A DNA stretch of 64,000 nucleotides. It comes from an uncultured Dehalococcoidia bacterium (GTDB lineage Bacteria > Chloroflexota > Dehalococcoidia > Lucifugimonadales > CATQGZ01). Under the pieces are notes generated by a model. It was not told the origin of the DNA and made no database searches. It saw only the letters and a list, made by a program, of their open reading frames with translations. Location: assembly GCA_958295685.1 (NCBI GenBank), contig OY282365.1, positions 2,046,001-2,110,000 on the forward strand, read 5' to 3'. A program made the position numbers and the translations under genes. Shown here piece after piece: positions 37,301 through 45,133 of this stretch (its first letter is position 1; every line of letters starts with the position of its first letter).

Positions 37301-39999
37301 GTGACACGTCCGGTTACGGGGAGGGCGAAGCCTGGCTGGGCTACACAGTGGCGCGCGCCGATGCCCTCGGCAGCGTAACCTTCGACGTCAGCGCCCTCGA
37401 TGGGACAATCTTCTCCGCCTCGAGCCCCGTCGGACCCTACGTCACAGCCACCGCAACCGAATCAGCATCGGGCAGCACGTCCGAGTTCTCCGAGTGCAGG
37501 GAGAGCGCCCCGGCCCCCGACCTTTCTCTCGATACGGAGACCGACAAGAACAGCGTCTCGCTGGGAGAAGACCTGACCTACTCATTCACAATCGAGAACC
37601 TTGGAGACGCCACCTCGACGGGGGTGACTCTCACAGCCGTGCTGGACTCCAACACGTCGTTCGTGTCTGCCACCTCCACGCCTGCCACCTCCACGCCCGC
37701 CACCTCCACGCCCCCCGTGATCACCGCTTCAGGAGCCGTCGTCACCTTCGAATTCGGCGCCCTGCGCGCGGGCGCGACCACGACAAGCGCCCTCGTCGTG
37801 CGGATCGGACCCACTCTGTCCCCATCTATCCGCCTCACCGCGCAAGTACGCGGGAGTGAGCTCGAGATCGGCCTGAGGAACAATTCCGACACCGCGTCTA
37901 CGAGCGTGAGCCCGGCGGACCTCTCCGTTTCGACGAATACGGACAGGGACAGCGTCTCGGTGGGCGAAGAGATAACCTACTCCTACACCATCCGCAACAA
38001 CGGGCCGGCCACCTCGACCAGTCCAACCCTCACCGCCACGCTGTCCGAGTACGTGAGCCTTGTCTCCGCCGCGTCCGCCACGTCCACCCCCTGTAGCCAT
38101 TCGGATGTCGAAGTCACCTGCGTCCTGGGCGACCTGAGGGCGGGCGCGACGACAACGAGCGCCGTCATCGTACGAGTCGATCCGACGGCATCGAACGACA
38201 TCTCCAACCGTGCCACAGTGTATGGCGGCCAGCCCGACGACAATCCGGGCGACAACGCGCGCAGAGTGACCACCCTGCTGATAGCCCCGCCCGAGCGCGT
38301 GACGAACCTCAGCGCCGCGGCGCTCGGCAGGACGGCTGTCAAACTGGCCTGGACCACGCCCGGCGACAGAGGCAGCCCCCTCACCAGCTACCAACTGGAG
38401 CGCAAGGCGGGCAGTGGAACATACGCCAGGGTATCGCCCGCGCCCGCAGTGTTCCTCAGCGTCGGCGTGACCGTGAACCACGACGACGCGAACCTGTCGC
38501 CGGGCACGACGTACACGTACCGGCTCCGCGCCGTCAACGAGGACGGCGAAGCCGAGTGGTCCAACGAGGCGAGCGCGGCGACCGAAGCCGCTCCAACTGG
38601 CGGAGGCGGATTCATACCGCCTCCGAGCGACCCGGCGCCGGCTGTGATAACCCCCGTGATCGCCTTCTCGCCCAGCGCCCTGTCGTTCGCCGCCGTGAAG
38701 GGAGGCGAACCCGCGCCGCCGCAGGCGCTCGAGATATGGAACGAGGAGAGGGTCGAGATGCGCTTCAGGGTGTCGGATGACACGGCATGGCTGTCTCTGG
38801 ACACCTCGAGCGGCGCCTCGATCGGCCCGAAGGACAGGACTCAGGTGACGGTGTCCGTGGACTCGTCCGGACTGGCGGTCGGCGCCCACGCCGCGCAGAT
38901 AACCATAACGAGCGGCTCTGCCCGCCGCACGCCTCGGCAGGTCCCGGTAACCCTTACCGTGAGCGGCCCCACGGTGACAACGGGCACGGCGCAGCCCGAT
39001 GAAGACACGGAGATAGAGACGGCCGACTCGACGGTACGGCTGGCCGTCCCGGCTGGCGCGGCTCCCGTGGAAGTGGAGATTCGGATGAGCAGGCTGGACG
39101 AGAGGTCGTTCGACGCGCCGCCGGGCAAGCATGAACGGGTCGTGCTCGCGGCACAGGTGGAGACGTTTGCCGTGGACAGTTCCACTCCGACGCCGATAGA
39201 CTACGCCCTCGGGGTGGAACTCCGGCTTCTGGTGCTGGAGGACGAGGAGACCGCCTGTGAAGACGGCAGGGTGCGGGTATACTGGGTGGATGAAGGGAAC
39301 TGGAGGCTCCTGGAAAGCCTCTGCGAGAGGGACGAGTCTGGCCGTGTATGGGCCGTGACGGTGCTGACCCACTTCAGCGTTTACGCCATGACCGTGGACG
39401 ACGCGCCGGCCACGCCCACGCCTACACCCACGGCCACAGCCACGGCCGTACCCACTGCCGCGCCCACGCCCACCCACACCCCGACCGCTGTGCCGACCAC
39501 GGCGCCCACGCCTACTCACACCCCGACCGCTGTGCCGACCGCCGCGCCCACGCCTACCCACACCCCGACCGCCGTACCGACCGCCGCGCCCACACCCACC
39601 TACACCCCGACCGCTACTCCCACGCCGACGTGGACACCCACCGCGGCGCCGACGCCGACACCCTCTCCCACGCCCGCGGCGGCCCCTACACCGTCGCCCA
39701 CTCCTACACCTACACCCACACCCACCCGGACGCCCCTGCCCTCGCCGACGGCATCCCCAACCGCTTCCGCAGCCACGGCGCCCGAAGCGGCGGCCTCGAC
39801 GCCTCAGCCGGAAGACGAGGGAGGAGGGGGTTACGGCGTCATCATCGTGATCATTGCGGCAGGAACCGCGCTGCTCGCAGTGGCAGCCGCCATATTCCTG
39901 GCCCGCAGCGGCACACTCGGCGCCCGCGCCGCCCGCGCATACAAACACTACGCAGGCCGGCCGCGCATGAGCGGACGGCCGGAGGGAGATGACACATGA
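34327..39999 (+). CDS. Large membrane-anchored surface subtilase with CSLREA, beta-helix, DUF11, FnIII and BACON-like domains
   Basis: 1890 residues. Signal peptide (LPAIAALCLLGVAVL). S8 peptidase domain about 200-590 with Asp in VGVISDGVTS (about 213) and Ser in GTSAAAPHVAA (about 539). The canonical HGT motif is replaced by DEGTAMLEIVHDVAPGA. Then a CSLREA motif (LCDDGSGSCTLRAAIQQAN, about 630) and a parallel beta-helix with NVISGN and FIGTDADG repeats to about 960. Two DUF11 domains lie at about 1063-1195 and 1196-1318, FnIII at about 1320-1420, a BACON-like domain at 1440-1545. A Thr/Pro-rich PTPTHTPTAVPT stalk follows at about 1693-1810, and one membrane helix (VIIVIIAAGTALLAVAAAIF). Likely cell-surface peptidase or adhesin. 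The last codons overlap the next ATG. Confidence 0.87.
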   Translation: MPIRPAMRLPAIAALCLLGVAVLTADRVGFAADPLPKPSDPPLTVSPGLVHTKEDSKVSSILRGFLREPLTVVQTDAPMTGSTSKADAARLEADPGLRAGLTDDVIRFDESGNVQVYVHARTTGEGEIAALESLRARVEVVNHDARIVQAWIPVTEIDALASLDFVRRVSTPDYAVPDAGRVTTQGDLIMRSRLARRLSGLTGEGVKVGVISDGVTSMASPQASGDLPAGIEIDPTSPGSGDEGTAMLEIVHDVAPGARLAFSGPDTSLEMAASIRYLANDAFGGAGADVIVDDLTFFNQPYFEDGPVAQAAREVVDGGTVFVTSAGNDAGGQGYRRWHYEGDFVDGGNGFHAFSPGDTSISITLTFSAIIFLQWNDRFGASRNDYDLYVCVPGYTPSAVTLGSSPRRCAGSADTQDGDDNPVEVMSVSTLARRLDVFVRSNPGSQPRRLEMFFPRSPLNEHSVPGGSIFGHAAVPGVIAVGAIGAGDPGNDDIRPFSSQGPSEIFFPSRETRPKPDVAAIDGVSVTGAGGFSSPFLGTSAAAPHVAAIAALLLEAIRMEQPAISTTDAADNVFDTLRDTAVDLGAPGFDNVFGAGRVDALAAIEATGRLADATFTVDSTGDGADHDTADGLCDDGSGSCTLRAAIQQANATTGRIIAFGITGSGPHSIRPASPLPAITGLVNIDGYTQPGAVRSSTSTVVRIELDGSGAGNGADGLKMMTEGAAVRGLAINRFDGNGIAIETRGMNTVRENFIGTDVSGETDLGNQGSGVSVTGSSDNIVTGNVISGNEGSGIAISTATSTTISGNFIGTDADGDADLGNGGSGVSITGSPRGSLIGNVISGNGAHGIDVRGATSTRATIMDNLIGTAADGSSDLGNDGSGVYVGSHAFDNTVDENTIAFNGGDGVTIESGVENTIWENAIHSNSELGIDLGGDGVTLNDGGDGDTGPNNRQNFPTLSSVAAKEGRVAIRGSIDGAPFSRFIVDFYSNRACDTSGYGEGEAWLGYTVARADALGSVTFDVSALDGTIFSASSPVGPYVTATATESASGSTSEFSECRESAPAPDLSLDTETDKNSVSLGEDLTYSFTIENLGDATSTGVTLTAVLDSNTSFVSATSTPATSTPATSTPPVITASGAVVTFEFGALRAGATTTSALVVRIGPTLSPSIRLTAQVRGSELEIGLRNNSDTASTSVSPADLSVSTNTDRDSVSVGEEITYSYTIRNNGPATSTSPTLTATLSEYVSLVSAASATSTPCSHSDVEVTCVLGDLRAGATTTSAVIVRVDPTASNDISNRATVYGGQPDDNPGDNARRVTTLLIAPPERVTNLSAAALGRTAVKLAWTTPGDRGSPLTSYQLERKAGSGTYARVSPAPAVFLSVGVTVNHDDANLSPGTTYTYRLRAVNEDGEAEWSNEASAATEAAPTGGGGFIPPPSDPAPAVITPVIAFSPSALSFAAVKGGEPAPPQALEIWNEERVEMRFRVSDDTAWLSLDTSSGASIGPKDRTQVTVSVDSSGLAVGAHAAQITITSGSARRTPRQVPVTLTVSGPTVTTGTAQPDEDTEIETADSTVRLAVPAGAAPVEVEIRMSRLDERSFDAPPGKHERVVLAAQVETFAVDSSTPTPIDYALGVELRLLVLEDEETACEDGRVRVYWVDEGNWRLLESLCERDESGRVWAVTVLTHFSVYAMTVDDAPATPTPTPTATATAVPTAAPTPTHTPTAVPTTAPTPTHTPTAVPTAAPTPTHTPTAVPTAAPTPTYTPTATPTPTWTPTAAPTPTPSPTPAAAPTPSPTPTPTPTPTRTPLPSPTASPTASAATAPEAAASTPQPEDEGGGGYGVIIVIIAAGTALLAVAAAIFLARSGTLGARAARAYKHYAGRPRMSGRPEGDDT
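39405..39730 (+). repeat. Coding tandem repeats of the Thr/Pro stalk
   Basis: Repeats of about 48 nt (CCCACGCCTACCCACACCCC-type units) encode APTPTHTPTAVPT. The number of units could vary between strains by slippage. Confidence 0.8.
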
Positions 40000-41816
40000 C
40001 CGTCTACCAGGGTTCCCACCAGCAGTACGACGTCGTCCGCGAGTCGAACGTCATGGTTCCGATGCGCGACGGGGTGCGGCTGGCAACCGACGTCTACTTC
40101 CCCGCCTCGGGCGGCCGAAGGGCCGACGGACGGTTCCCCGTGATTCTCGAGCGCACGCCATACGACAACTCCTCCCCATCCGCCGTGACCAACGCGAAGT
40201 ACTTCGCGCGCAGAGGATACGTCTGTGCGATTCAGGACGTCCGCGGCAGATTCGAGTCCGAGGGTGAGTGGTACGCCTTCGCGAAAGAGGCCCCGGACGG
40301 CTGCGACACCATAGAGTGGCTGGCGGCCCAGCCCTGGAGCGACGGAAAGGTCGGCACCATGGGCGGCTCCTACGCCGGCAGCGACCAGTCAGCCGCCGCG
40401 ACACTCAACCCGCCGCACCTCTCCACGATGATCGTCGCCGTCGGCGCCTCCAACTACTACCACAGCTCCATGCGTCAGAACGGCGCGGCCGAGCAGAGGT
40501 TCCAGATCTACGCCTTCAGGATGGCGGCGACGAGCAAGGAAGCCGCCGCAGACCCAATCCTCAAGGCTGCCATCGAGGACGCCTTCGAGAACCGGATGCC
40601 CCAAATCGTCGACAACCTACCCCTCAAGAAGGGCGCCACGCCCCTGAGCAGGCTGCCCTCCTACGAACAGTGGGCAACCGACATAGTCGCGCACGCCGAC
40701 TACGACGACTACTGGAAGCAGAGGGGCTACGCGATCTCCGAATACTACGACGAGCACGCCGACGTTCCGACGCTCTATCTCGGAGGCTGGTACGACTCCT
40801 ACGCCCGCAACACCTGCGAGAGCTACGTGAAGCTCAGCAAGATCAAGAAGACTCCCCAGAGACTCCTCATGGGACCCTGGACACACGGAGGATGGGAGGC
40901 CACCTTCTCGGGCGACGTGGACTTCGGCACGGAGTCCCACGTCGACTACAACAGCCTGCGGCTGGCCTGGTTCGACCACTACCTGAAGGGAATGAGCACG
41001 GAGGTTGCCGACTGGCCCCCCGTGCGAATCTTCACCATGGGATCGGGCAGAGTCCGCAGAGACGACAACGGGCGCATGTTCCACGGCGGCTTCTGGCGAG
41101 ACGAGAGCGGCTGGCCCCCGCCGGACGTCAGGCCGACGAGCTACTTCCTGCGGGCGGACGGCGGGCTGTCTACCACCCCGCCCGACGGCCCCGACACCCC
41201 CAGCTCCTTCTCATACGACCCCACAGACCCCGTGCCAACCATGGGCGGCGGCATCTCGGCCGCCGACTCGATCATGCTTCCAGGAGCGTTCGATCAGAGA
41301 GGCAGGCCCGACTTCCACGGCTGCGCCGATACCGAACCGCTCAGCGCTAGGGGAGACGTGCTCTCGTTCCAGACCGACCCGCTCGACGCGCCGGTGGAGA
41401 TAACAGGCCCCGTCGAGATGCGCCTGTGGGCCGCCTCCTCCGCCGTCGATACCGACTTCACCGCCAAGCTAGTCGACGTGGTCCCACCGTCCGCCGACTA
41501 TCCCGACGGTCTCGCCATCAACGTGACCGACTCGATCATAAGAGCCCGGTACAGGGACGGCTGGGACACCGCGAGCCTGATGGAACCCGGACGCGCATAC
41601 GAGTTCGTATTCGAGCTATACCCGACCTCGAACGTCTTCCGGCAGGGACACCGCATACGCCTGGACGTCAGCAGCAGCAACTGGCCCAGATTCGACGCAA
41701 ACCCGAATACGGGAGGCCCCCTAGGCGTTCACGGCTCGTACGGCGTAGCCGATCAGACCGTCTACCACGACCGCGGCAGGGCGTCCCACGTCATCCTTCC
41801 CGTGAGGCGTGCCTGA
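39996..41816 (+). CDS. CocE/NonD family hydrolase (X-Pro dipeptidyl-peptidase S15 fold)
   Basis: 606-residue alpha/beta hydrolase that cleaves acyl, ester or proline-linked bonds. N-terminal SNVMVPMRDGVRLATDVYFP, nucleophile elbow GTMGGSYAGSDQSAAATL, cap region, acid/His region with LLMGPWTHGGWE, and a C-terminal jelly-roll (RGDVLSFQTDPLDAPVEITG, GHRIRLDVSSSNWPRFDANP). No signal peptide, so cytoplasmic. ATG 39996 overlaps the stop of the surface protein (ATGA), suggesting coupling. Confidence 0.93.
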   Translation: MTVYQGSHQQYDVVRESNVMVPMRDGVRLATDVYFPASGGRRADGRFPVILERTPYDNSSPSAVTNAKYFARRGYVCAIQDVRGRFESEGEWYAFAKEAPDGCDTIEWLAAQPWSDGKVGTMGGSYAGSDQSAAATLNPPHLSTMIVAVGASNYYHSSMRQNGAAEQRFQIYAFRMAATSKEAAADPILKAAIEDAFENRMPQIVDNLPLKKGATPLSRLPSYEQWATDIVAHADYDDYWKQRGYAISEYYDEHADVPTLYLGGWYDSYARNTCESYVKLSKIKKTPQRLLMGPWTHGGWEATFSGDVDFGTESHVDYNSLRLAWFDHYLKGMSTEVADWPPVRIFTMGSGRVRRDDNGRMFHGGFWRDESGWPPPDVRPTSYFLRADGGLSTTPPDGPDTPSSFSYDPTDPVPTMGGGISAADSIMLPGAFDQRGRPDFHGCADTEPLSARGDVLSFQTDPLDAPVEITGPVEMRLWAASSAVDTDFTAKLVDVVPPSADYPDGLAINVTDSIIRARYRDGWDTASLMEPGRAYEFVFELYPTSNVFRQGHRIRLDVSSSNWPRFDANPNTGGPLGVHGSYGVADQTVYHDRGRASHVILPVRRA

Positions 41817-41837
41817 ACGGTTAGTCACGCCCGCCGA

Positions 41838-43169
41838 CTACTGCGGAGCGTCGCCGCCCCACCAACGGCGGAGGCGCTCCGCAGCCTCGCGTTCGCGCCC
41901 CTGGTCGCTGGGCCGGTAGTACCGGCGGCCCCTCAGACTCTTGGGCAGATTCTCCATCGGAGCGAAGTGGCCCTCGTAGTCGTGGCCGTACCTGTAGCCC
42001 TTCCCATAACCCATCTCGCGCATCAGCCCCGTGACCGCGTTGCACAGGTGCAGCGGAACCGGCTCGTTCACCGTCCCGCGGACGTCCTTCAGCGCCTCGT
42101 CTATTGCCAAGTACGCCGAGTTGCTCTTGGATGCCGCCGCCAGGTACACGGCCGCCTCCGCGAGCGGTATCCTGCCCTCGGGCATCCCCACGAAGTGGAC
42201 CGCCTGCTGCGCCGCCACCGCAATCGACAGCGCCAGCGGATCGGCCAGCCCGATGTCCTCGGCCGCCAGTACGATCAGCCTGCGCGCGATGAACATCGGA
42301 TCCTCGCCCGCCTCGATCATTCGAGCCAGCCAGTACACCGCCGCGTTCGGATCCGACCCGCGCACCGACTTGATGAACGCAGATATAGTGTCGTAGTGCT
42401 GGTCCCCGGCCTTGTCGTACAGGACCGCCTTCCTCTGCATCGCGTCCTCCACCGTCGCCGGTGTGACCCGCCGCACGCCCCGGGAGTCCGGCTCGGTCGC
42501 GGAAACCGCAAGCTCCAGCCCGTTCAGCGCGGCGCGCGCGTCCGAGCCCGACAGAGCCGCCAGCAGAGACATCGCCTCATCGCAGACCTCCACGTCGAGC
42601 TTCCCCAGACCCCGCTCGGGATCGGATATCGACCTCCGCGCTATCAGCTCGATATCCCCCTCCGAGAGAGGCTTGAGAGCAAACACCCTGCTCCGGGAGA
42701 GCAGCGGAGACACCACCTCGAACGACGGGTTCTCGGTGGTCGCGCCGATCAACACCACCGTCCCGTCCTCCACGTGCGGGAGGATCACGTCCTGCTGAGC
42801 CTTGTTGAAGCGGTGTATCTCGTCGATGAACAGGATTGTGCGCTGGCCGTGCATCCCCAGCCTGTCGCGGGCCTCCGCCGTCACCTTCCTGAGGTCGGCC
42901 ACCCCAGACGCCACCGCGCTGACCGAACTGAAGTGGCTCTTCGTCGTCCGCGCGATCAGCGTCGCCAGAGTGGTCTTCCCCGTCCCCGGCGGCCCCCACA
43001 ATATGATGGACGGCACACGGTCGGCCTCGATGCTTCTCCGCAGCGCGCGGCCAGGCCCAACGAACTCGTCCTGCCCCACGAACTCGTCAAACGACCGCGG
43101 ACGCATCCGCGCCGCCAGAGGAGCCTGGAACCCCAACTCCTGCTCCGCACGGCGCTCGAAGAGGGTCAT
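41838..43169 (-). CDS. rarA: Replication-associated recombination protein A (MgsA)
   Basis: AAA+ clamp-loader-like ATPase active at stalled forks. 443 residues: RPRSFDEFVGQDEFVGPG, Walker A GPPGTGKTTLA, Walker B ILFIDEIHRFNKAQQD, sensor 1 GATTENPSFEVVSPLLSR, and C-terminal MIEAGEDPMFIARRLIVLAAEDIGLADP with AVYLAAASKSN and GYRYGHDYEGHF. ATG 43169 overlaps the selA stop by 4 nt. Confidence 0.96.
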   Translation of the reverse strand: MTLFERRAEQELGFQAPLAARMRPRSFDEFVGQDEFVGPGRALRRSIEADRVPSIILWGPPGTGKTTLATLIARTTKSHFSSVSAVASGVADLRKVTAEARDRLGMHGQRTILFIDEIHRFNKAQQDVILPHVEDGTVVLIGATTENPSFEVVSPLLSRSRVFALKPLSEGDIELIARRSISDPERGLGKLDVEVCDEAMSLLAALSGSDARAALNGLELAVSATEPDSRGVRRVTPATVEDAMQRKAVLYDKAGDQHYDTISAFIKSVRGSDPNAAVYWLARMIEAGEDPMFIARRLIVLAAEDIGLADPLALSIAVAAQQAVHFVGMPEGRIPLAEAAVYLAAASKSNSAYLAIDEALKDVRGTVNEPVPLHLCNAVTGLMREMGYGKGYRYGHDYEGHFAPMENLPKSLRGRRYYRPSDQGREREAAERLRRWWGGDAPQ

Positions 43170-44551
43170 GACGGCGTGGACACAGTCTCTATCGCCTCGA
43201 CCGCCGCACGCGCCAGCGCCCCGTCCTGATCGGGCGGAACCGTTCTGAGGTCGAGAACGACCCTCTCATCCTCTATCCGGCCGACGACCGGCGGATCTCC
43301 GCTCCGCAGACGGCTCGAAAGCATCCGCGCCCCTCCTTCGATCCCCGTGCTATCGATGCTCACCGCCCAGGACGGCAGGGTCTCCCCGGGCAGGCTGCCG
43401 CCGCCTATCGTGGACAGCGTCTCCACCACCGACGCCCTCTCCCCGACCGCCAGCCCGCACCTGCGCGCGCGCCCCTCCAGAGCCTCCGCGCCGAGCGCGA
43501 TCATCCGCCAGACGGGAACCTCCTCCACCGCCTCCCCGCGGACGTAGTGGAGCAGTGTCGCCGCCAGAGCGGCCATGCTCAGCTTGTCGATGCGCGCCGC
43601 CCTCGCATACGGGTGGCGGGACACCGTCTCCACCGCCTCACGACTCCCCGCCACTATCCCCGACTGCGGCCCGCCCAGCAGCTTGTCCCCGGAGAAGAAG
43701 ACCAACTCCACCCCGTCCCTCAAACTCTCCTGAGGCGTCGGCTCGTGAGCCAGCCCGAACACCGAAGTCTCCAGCAGGCAGCCGCTGCCCACGTCGTGCA
43801 TCACCGGAAGGCCGAAGCGGCCTCCCAGCTCGACCAACTCCGCGAGACTGGGAGAATGCGCGAAGCCAATCACGCGGAAGTTGCTGGCATGAACCGCCAG
43901 TATGGCGCCGGTATTGGCCGACATCGCCTCCTCGTAGTCACGGACGTAGGCGCGGTTGGTGGTCCCAACCTCCACCAGCGTGGCCCCGCTCTGCCTGAGA
44001 ACGTCGGGTATTCGGAAGCCCCCGCCGATCTCCACAACCTCCCCCTTCGATACGATGACCTCCTTCCCTGCCGTCAGCGCCGCCAGCCCCAACAGGACGG
44101 CCGAGGCGTTGTTGTTGACTGCCAGCGCCGACTCCGCGCCCGTAATCTGGCACAGCAGACGCGAAACGTGCTCCTGGCGCGACCCCCGCCCGCCGGTCTC
44201 CAGGTCGAACTCGAGATCTCCGTATCCACCAGCCGCGCGCCGCGCCGCCTCCGTCGCAGCCGCGCTCAGAGGCGCCCGGCCAAGGTTGGTGTGCAGAACC
44301 ACGCCGGTCGCATTTATCAGAGCCGACGGCCAGGAACGCCACACCGCCCCGGCGCGGCCCTCGATCGCCGCCGCCAGAGCATCCACCCCCGGAGCGCCGC
44401 CCCCCCTGTCGATCTCCTTGCGCGACTCGGCCAACTGCTCCCGCACGAGGCCCAGAACGGCCTCCCGTGAGTAACTCTCGATCAGCGCCCGGATTCGCGG
44501 GACGGATGCCAGACGGTCGACGCTGGGCAGGGCTCGATGCGGCGTCGTCAA
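43166..44551 (-). CDS. selA: L-seryl-tRNA(Sec) selenium transferase
   Basis: PLP enzyme that converts Ser-tRNA(Sec) to Sec-tRNA(Sec). 461 residues from TTG 44551, which has GAGGAG 7-8 nt upstream and gives the normal length; earlier in-frame starts would add over 100 residues of repeat-derived sequence. Motifs: ALINATGVVLHTNLGRAPLS, ESALAVNNNASAVLLGLAAL, EVVEIGGGFRIPDVLRQSG, HDVGSGCL and the PLP lysine in FFSGDKLLGGPQSGI. selB, selC and selD are not in the window. Relevant because two selenoprotein genes lie at 52.4-55.6 kb. Confidence 0.96.
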   Translation of the reverse strand: MTTPHRALPSVDRLASVPRIRALIESYSREAVLGLVREQLAESRKEIDRGGGAPGVDALAAAIEGRAGAVWRSWPSALINATGVVLHTNLGRAPLSAAATEAARRAAGGYGDLEFDLETGGRGSRQEHVSRLLCQITGAESALAVNNNASAVLLGLAALTAGKEVIVSKGEVVEIGGGFRIPDVLRQSGATLVEVGTTNRAYVRDYEEAMSANTGAILAVHASNFRVIGFAHSPSLAELVELGGRFGLPVMHDVGSGCLLETSVFGLAHEPTPQESLRDGVELVFFSGDKLLGGPQSGIVAGSREAVETVSRHPYARAARIDKLSMAALAATLLHYVRGEAVEEVPVWRMIALGAEALEGRARRCGLAVGERASVVETLSTIGGGSLPGETLPSWAVSIDSTGIEGGARMLSSRLRSGDPPVVGRIEDERVVLDLRTVPPDQDGALARAAVEAIETVSTPS

Positions 44552-44554
44552 CGG

Positions 44555-44642
44555 GTAACTCCTCGGTCGGTACGGACACACGGCAGGACAGTCAAGCAGC
44601 TGGTCCCCTCGTCGAGTAACTCCTTGATCGGTACGGACACAC
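44555..44642. repeat. Duplicated 27-bp leader segment upstream of selA
   Basis: GTAACTCC..TCGGTACGGACACAC occurs at 44555-44581 and 44616-44642 with three differences. On the minus strand each copy ends in an AGGAGTTAC-type sequence; the proximal one supplies the selA ribosome binding site. TATAAT follows at 44649-44644 on the minus strand but no good -35 is seen. Confidence 0.65.
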
Positions 44643-44794
44643 ATTATACCCGACCGCTCCAACTCCACCCCAACCCGCGGCACGGTCTCTCTGACCCACA
44701 ACCGTTCGTTACGCCGCCCCCACCGCCCCATCCGCAAATCCCTCCCAATCTCTCCCCAATCCCGACTGATCCCCTCCCAATCCTGCAAATCCCC

Positions 44795-45085
44795 AAATCC
44801 TGAGAATCCTGATTCAGACAACCCTTGACGACGCCGAACCGCTGTGCTAGAGTATCCCCATGACACAGCCAGCCCATCCCACAAACCAGCCCGCAGGACT
44901 CCTGAAGCGACTGTCGGAAAAGTGTCGGAAAGTGTCGTATTAGTGTCGGATAACTGTCGTATTAGTGTCGGAAAAGTGTCGGATAACTGTCGGAAAGTGT
45001 CGGGTAAAACGCAGACCTCTCAGCTACGACTCAGCTACGGAGAAGCCCGAAAAATCCGACACTTTCGCAAAAAAATCTCCCGCAG
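44795..45085 (+). repeat. Dispersed leader element, copy D (upstream of the M24 peptidase)
   Basis: AATCCTGAGAATCCTGATTC (44797-44816), promoter, ATG 44860 at the predicted +1, 27-codon ORF MTQPAHPTNQPAGLLKRLSE... ending TAG 44941-44943. Nine units (TGTCGGAAAAG, TGTCGTATTAG, TGTCGGATAAC) over 44912-45004. CAGCTACGAC is duplicated near 45021-45039, and the anti-repeat AATCCGACACTTTCGC lies around 45054-45069. It ends about 50 nt before the peptidase ATG. Confidence 0.86.
44825..44853 (+). promoter_or_regulatory. Promoter of element D
   Basis: TTGACG (44825-44830), 17 nt, TAGAGT (44848-44853). ATG 44860 after 6 nt. Confidence 0.75.
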
Positions 45086-45133
45086 CGGCCTGCTCGGCAC
45101 GCGCGGCCAGTATCCAAGTGAGGAGGTGACACC

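Noticed and set aside
37729..39948. 739-codon minus-strand frame rich in Gly/Arg/Cys
   Set aside because: Mirror of the Thr/Pro-rich surface protein; composition comes from repeats.
44552..44884. N-terminal extension of SelA by about 110 residues
   Set aside because: The extension runs through intergenic DNA and into element D; TTG 44551 with its ribosome binding site gives normal SelA length.
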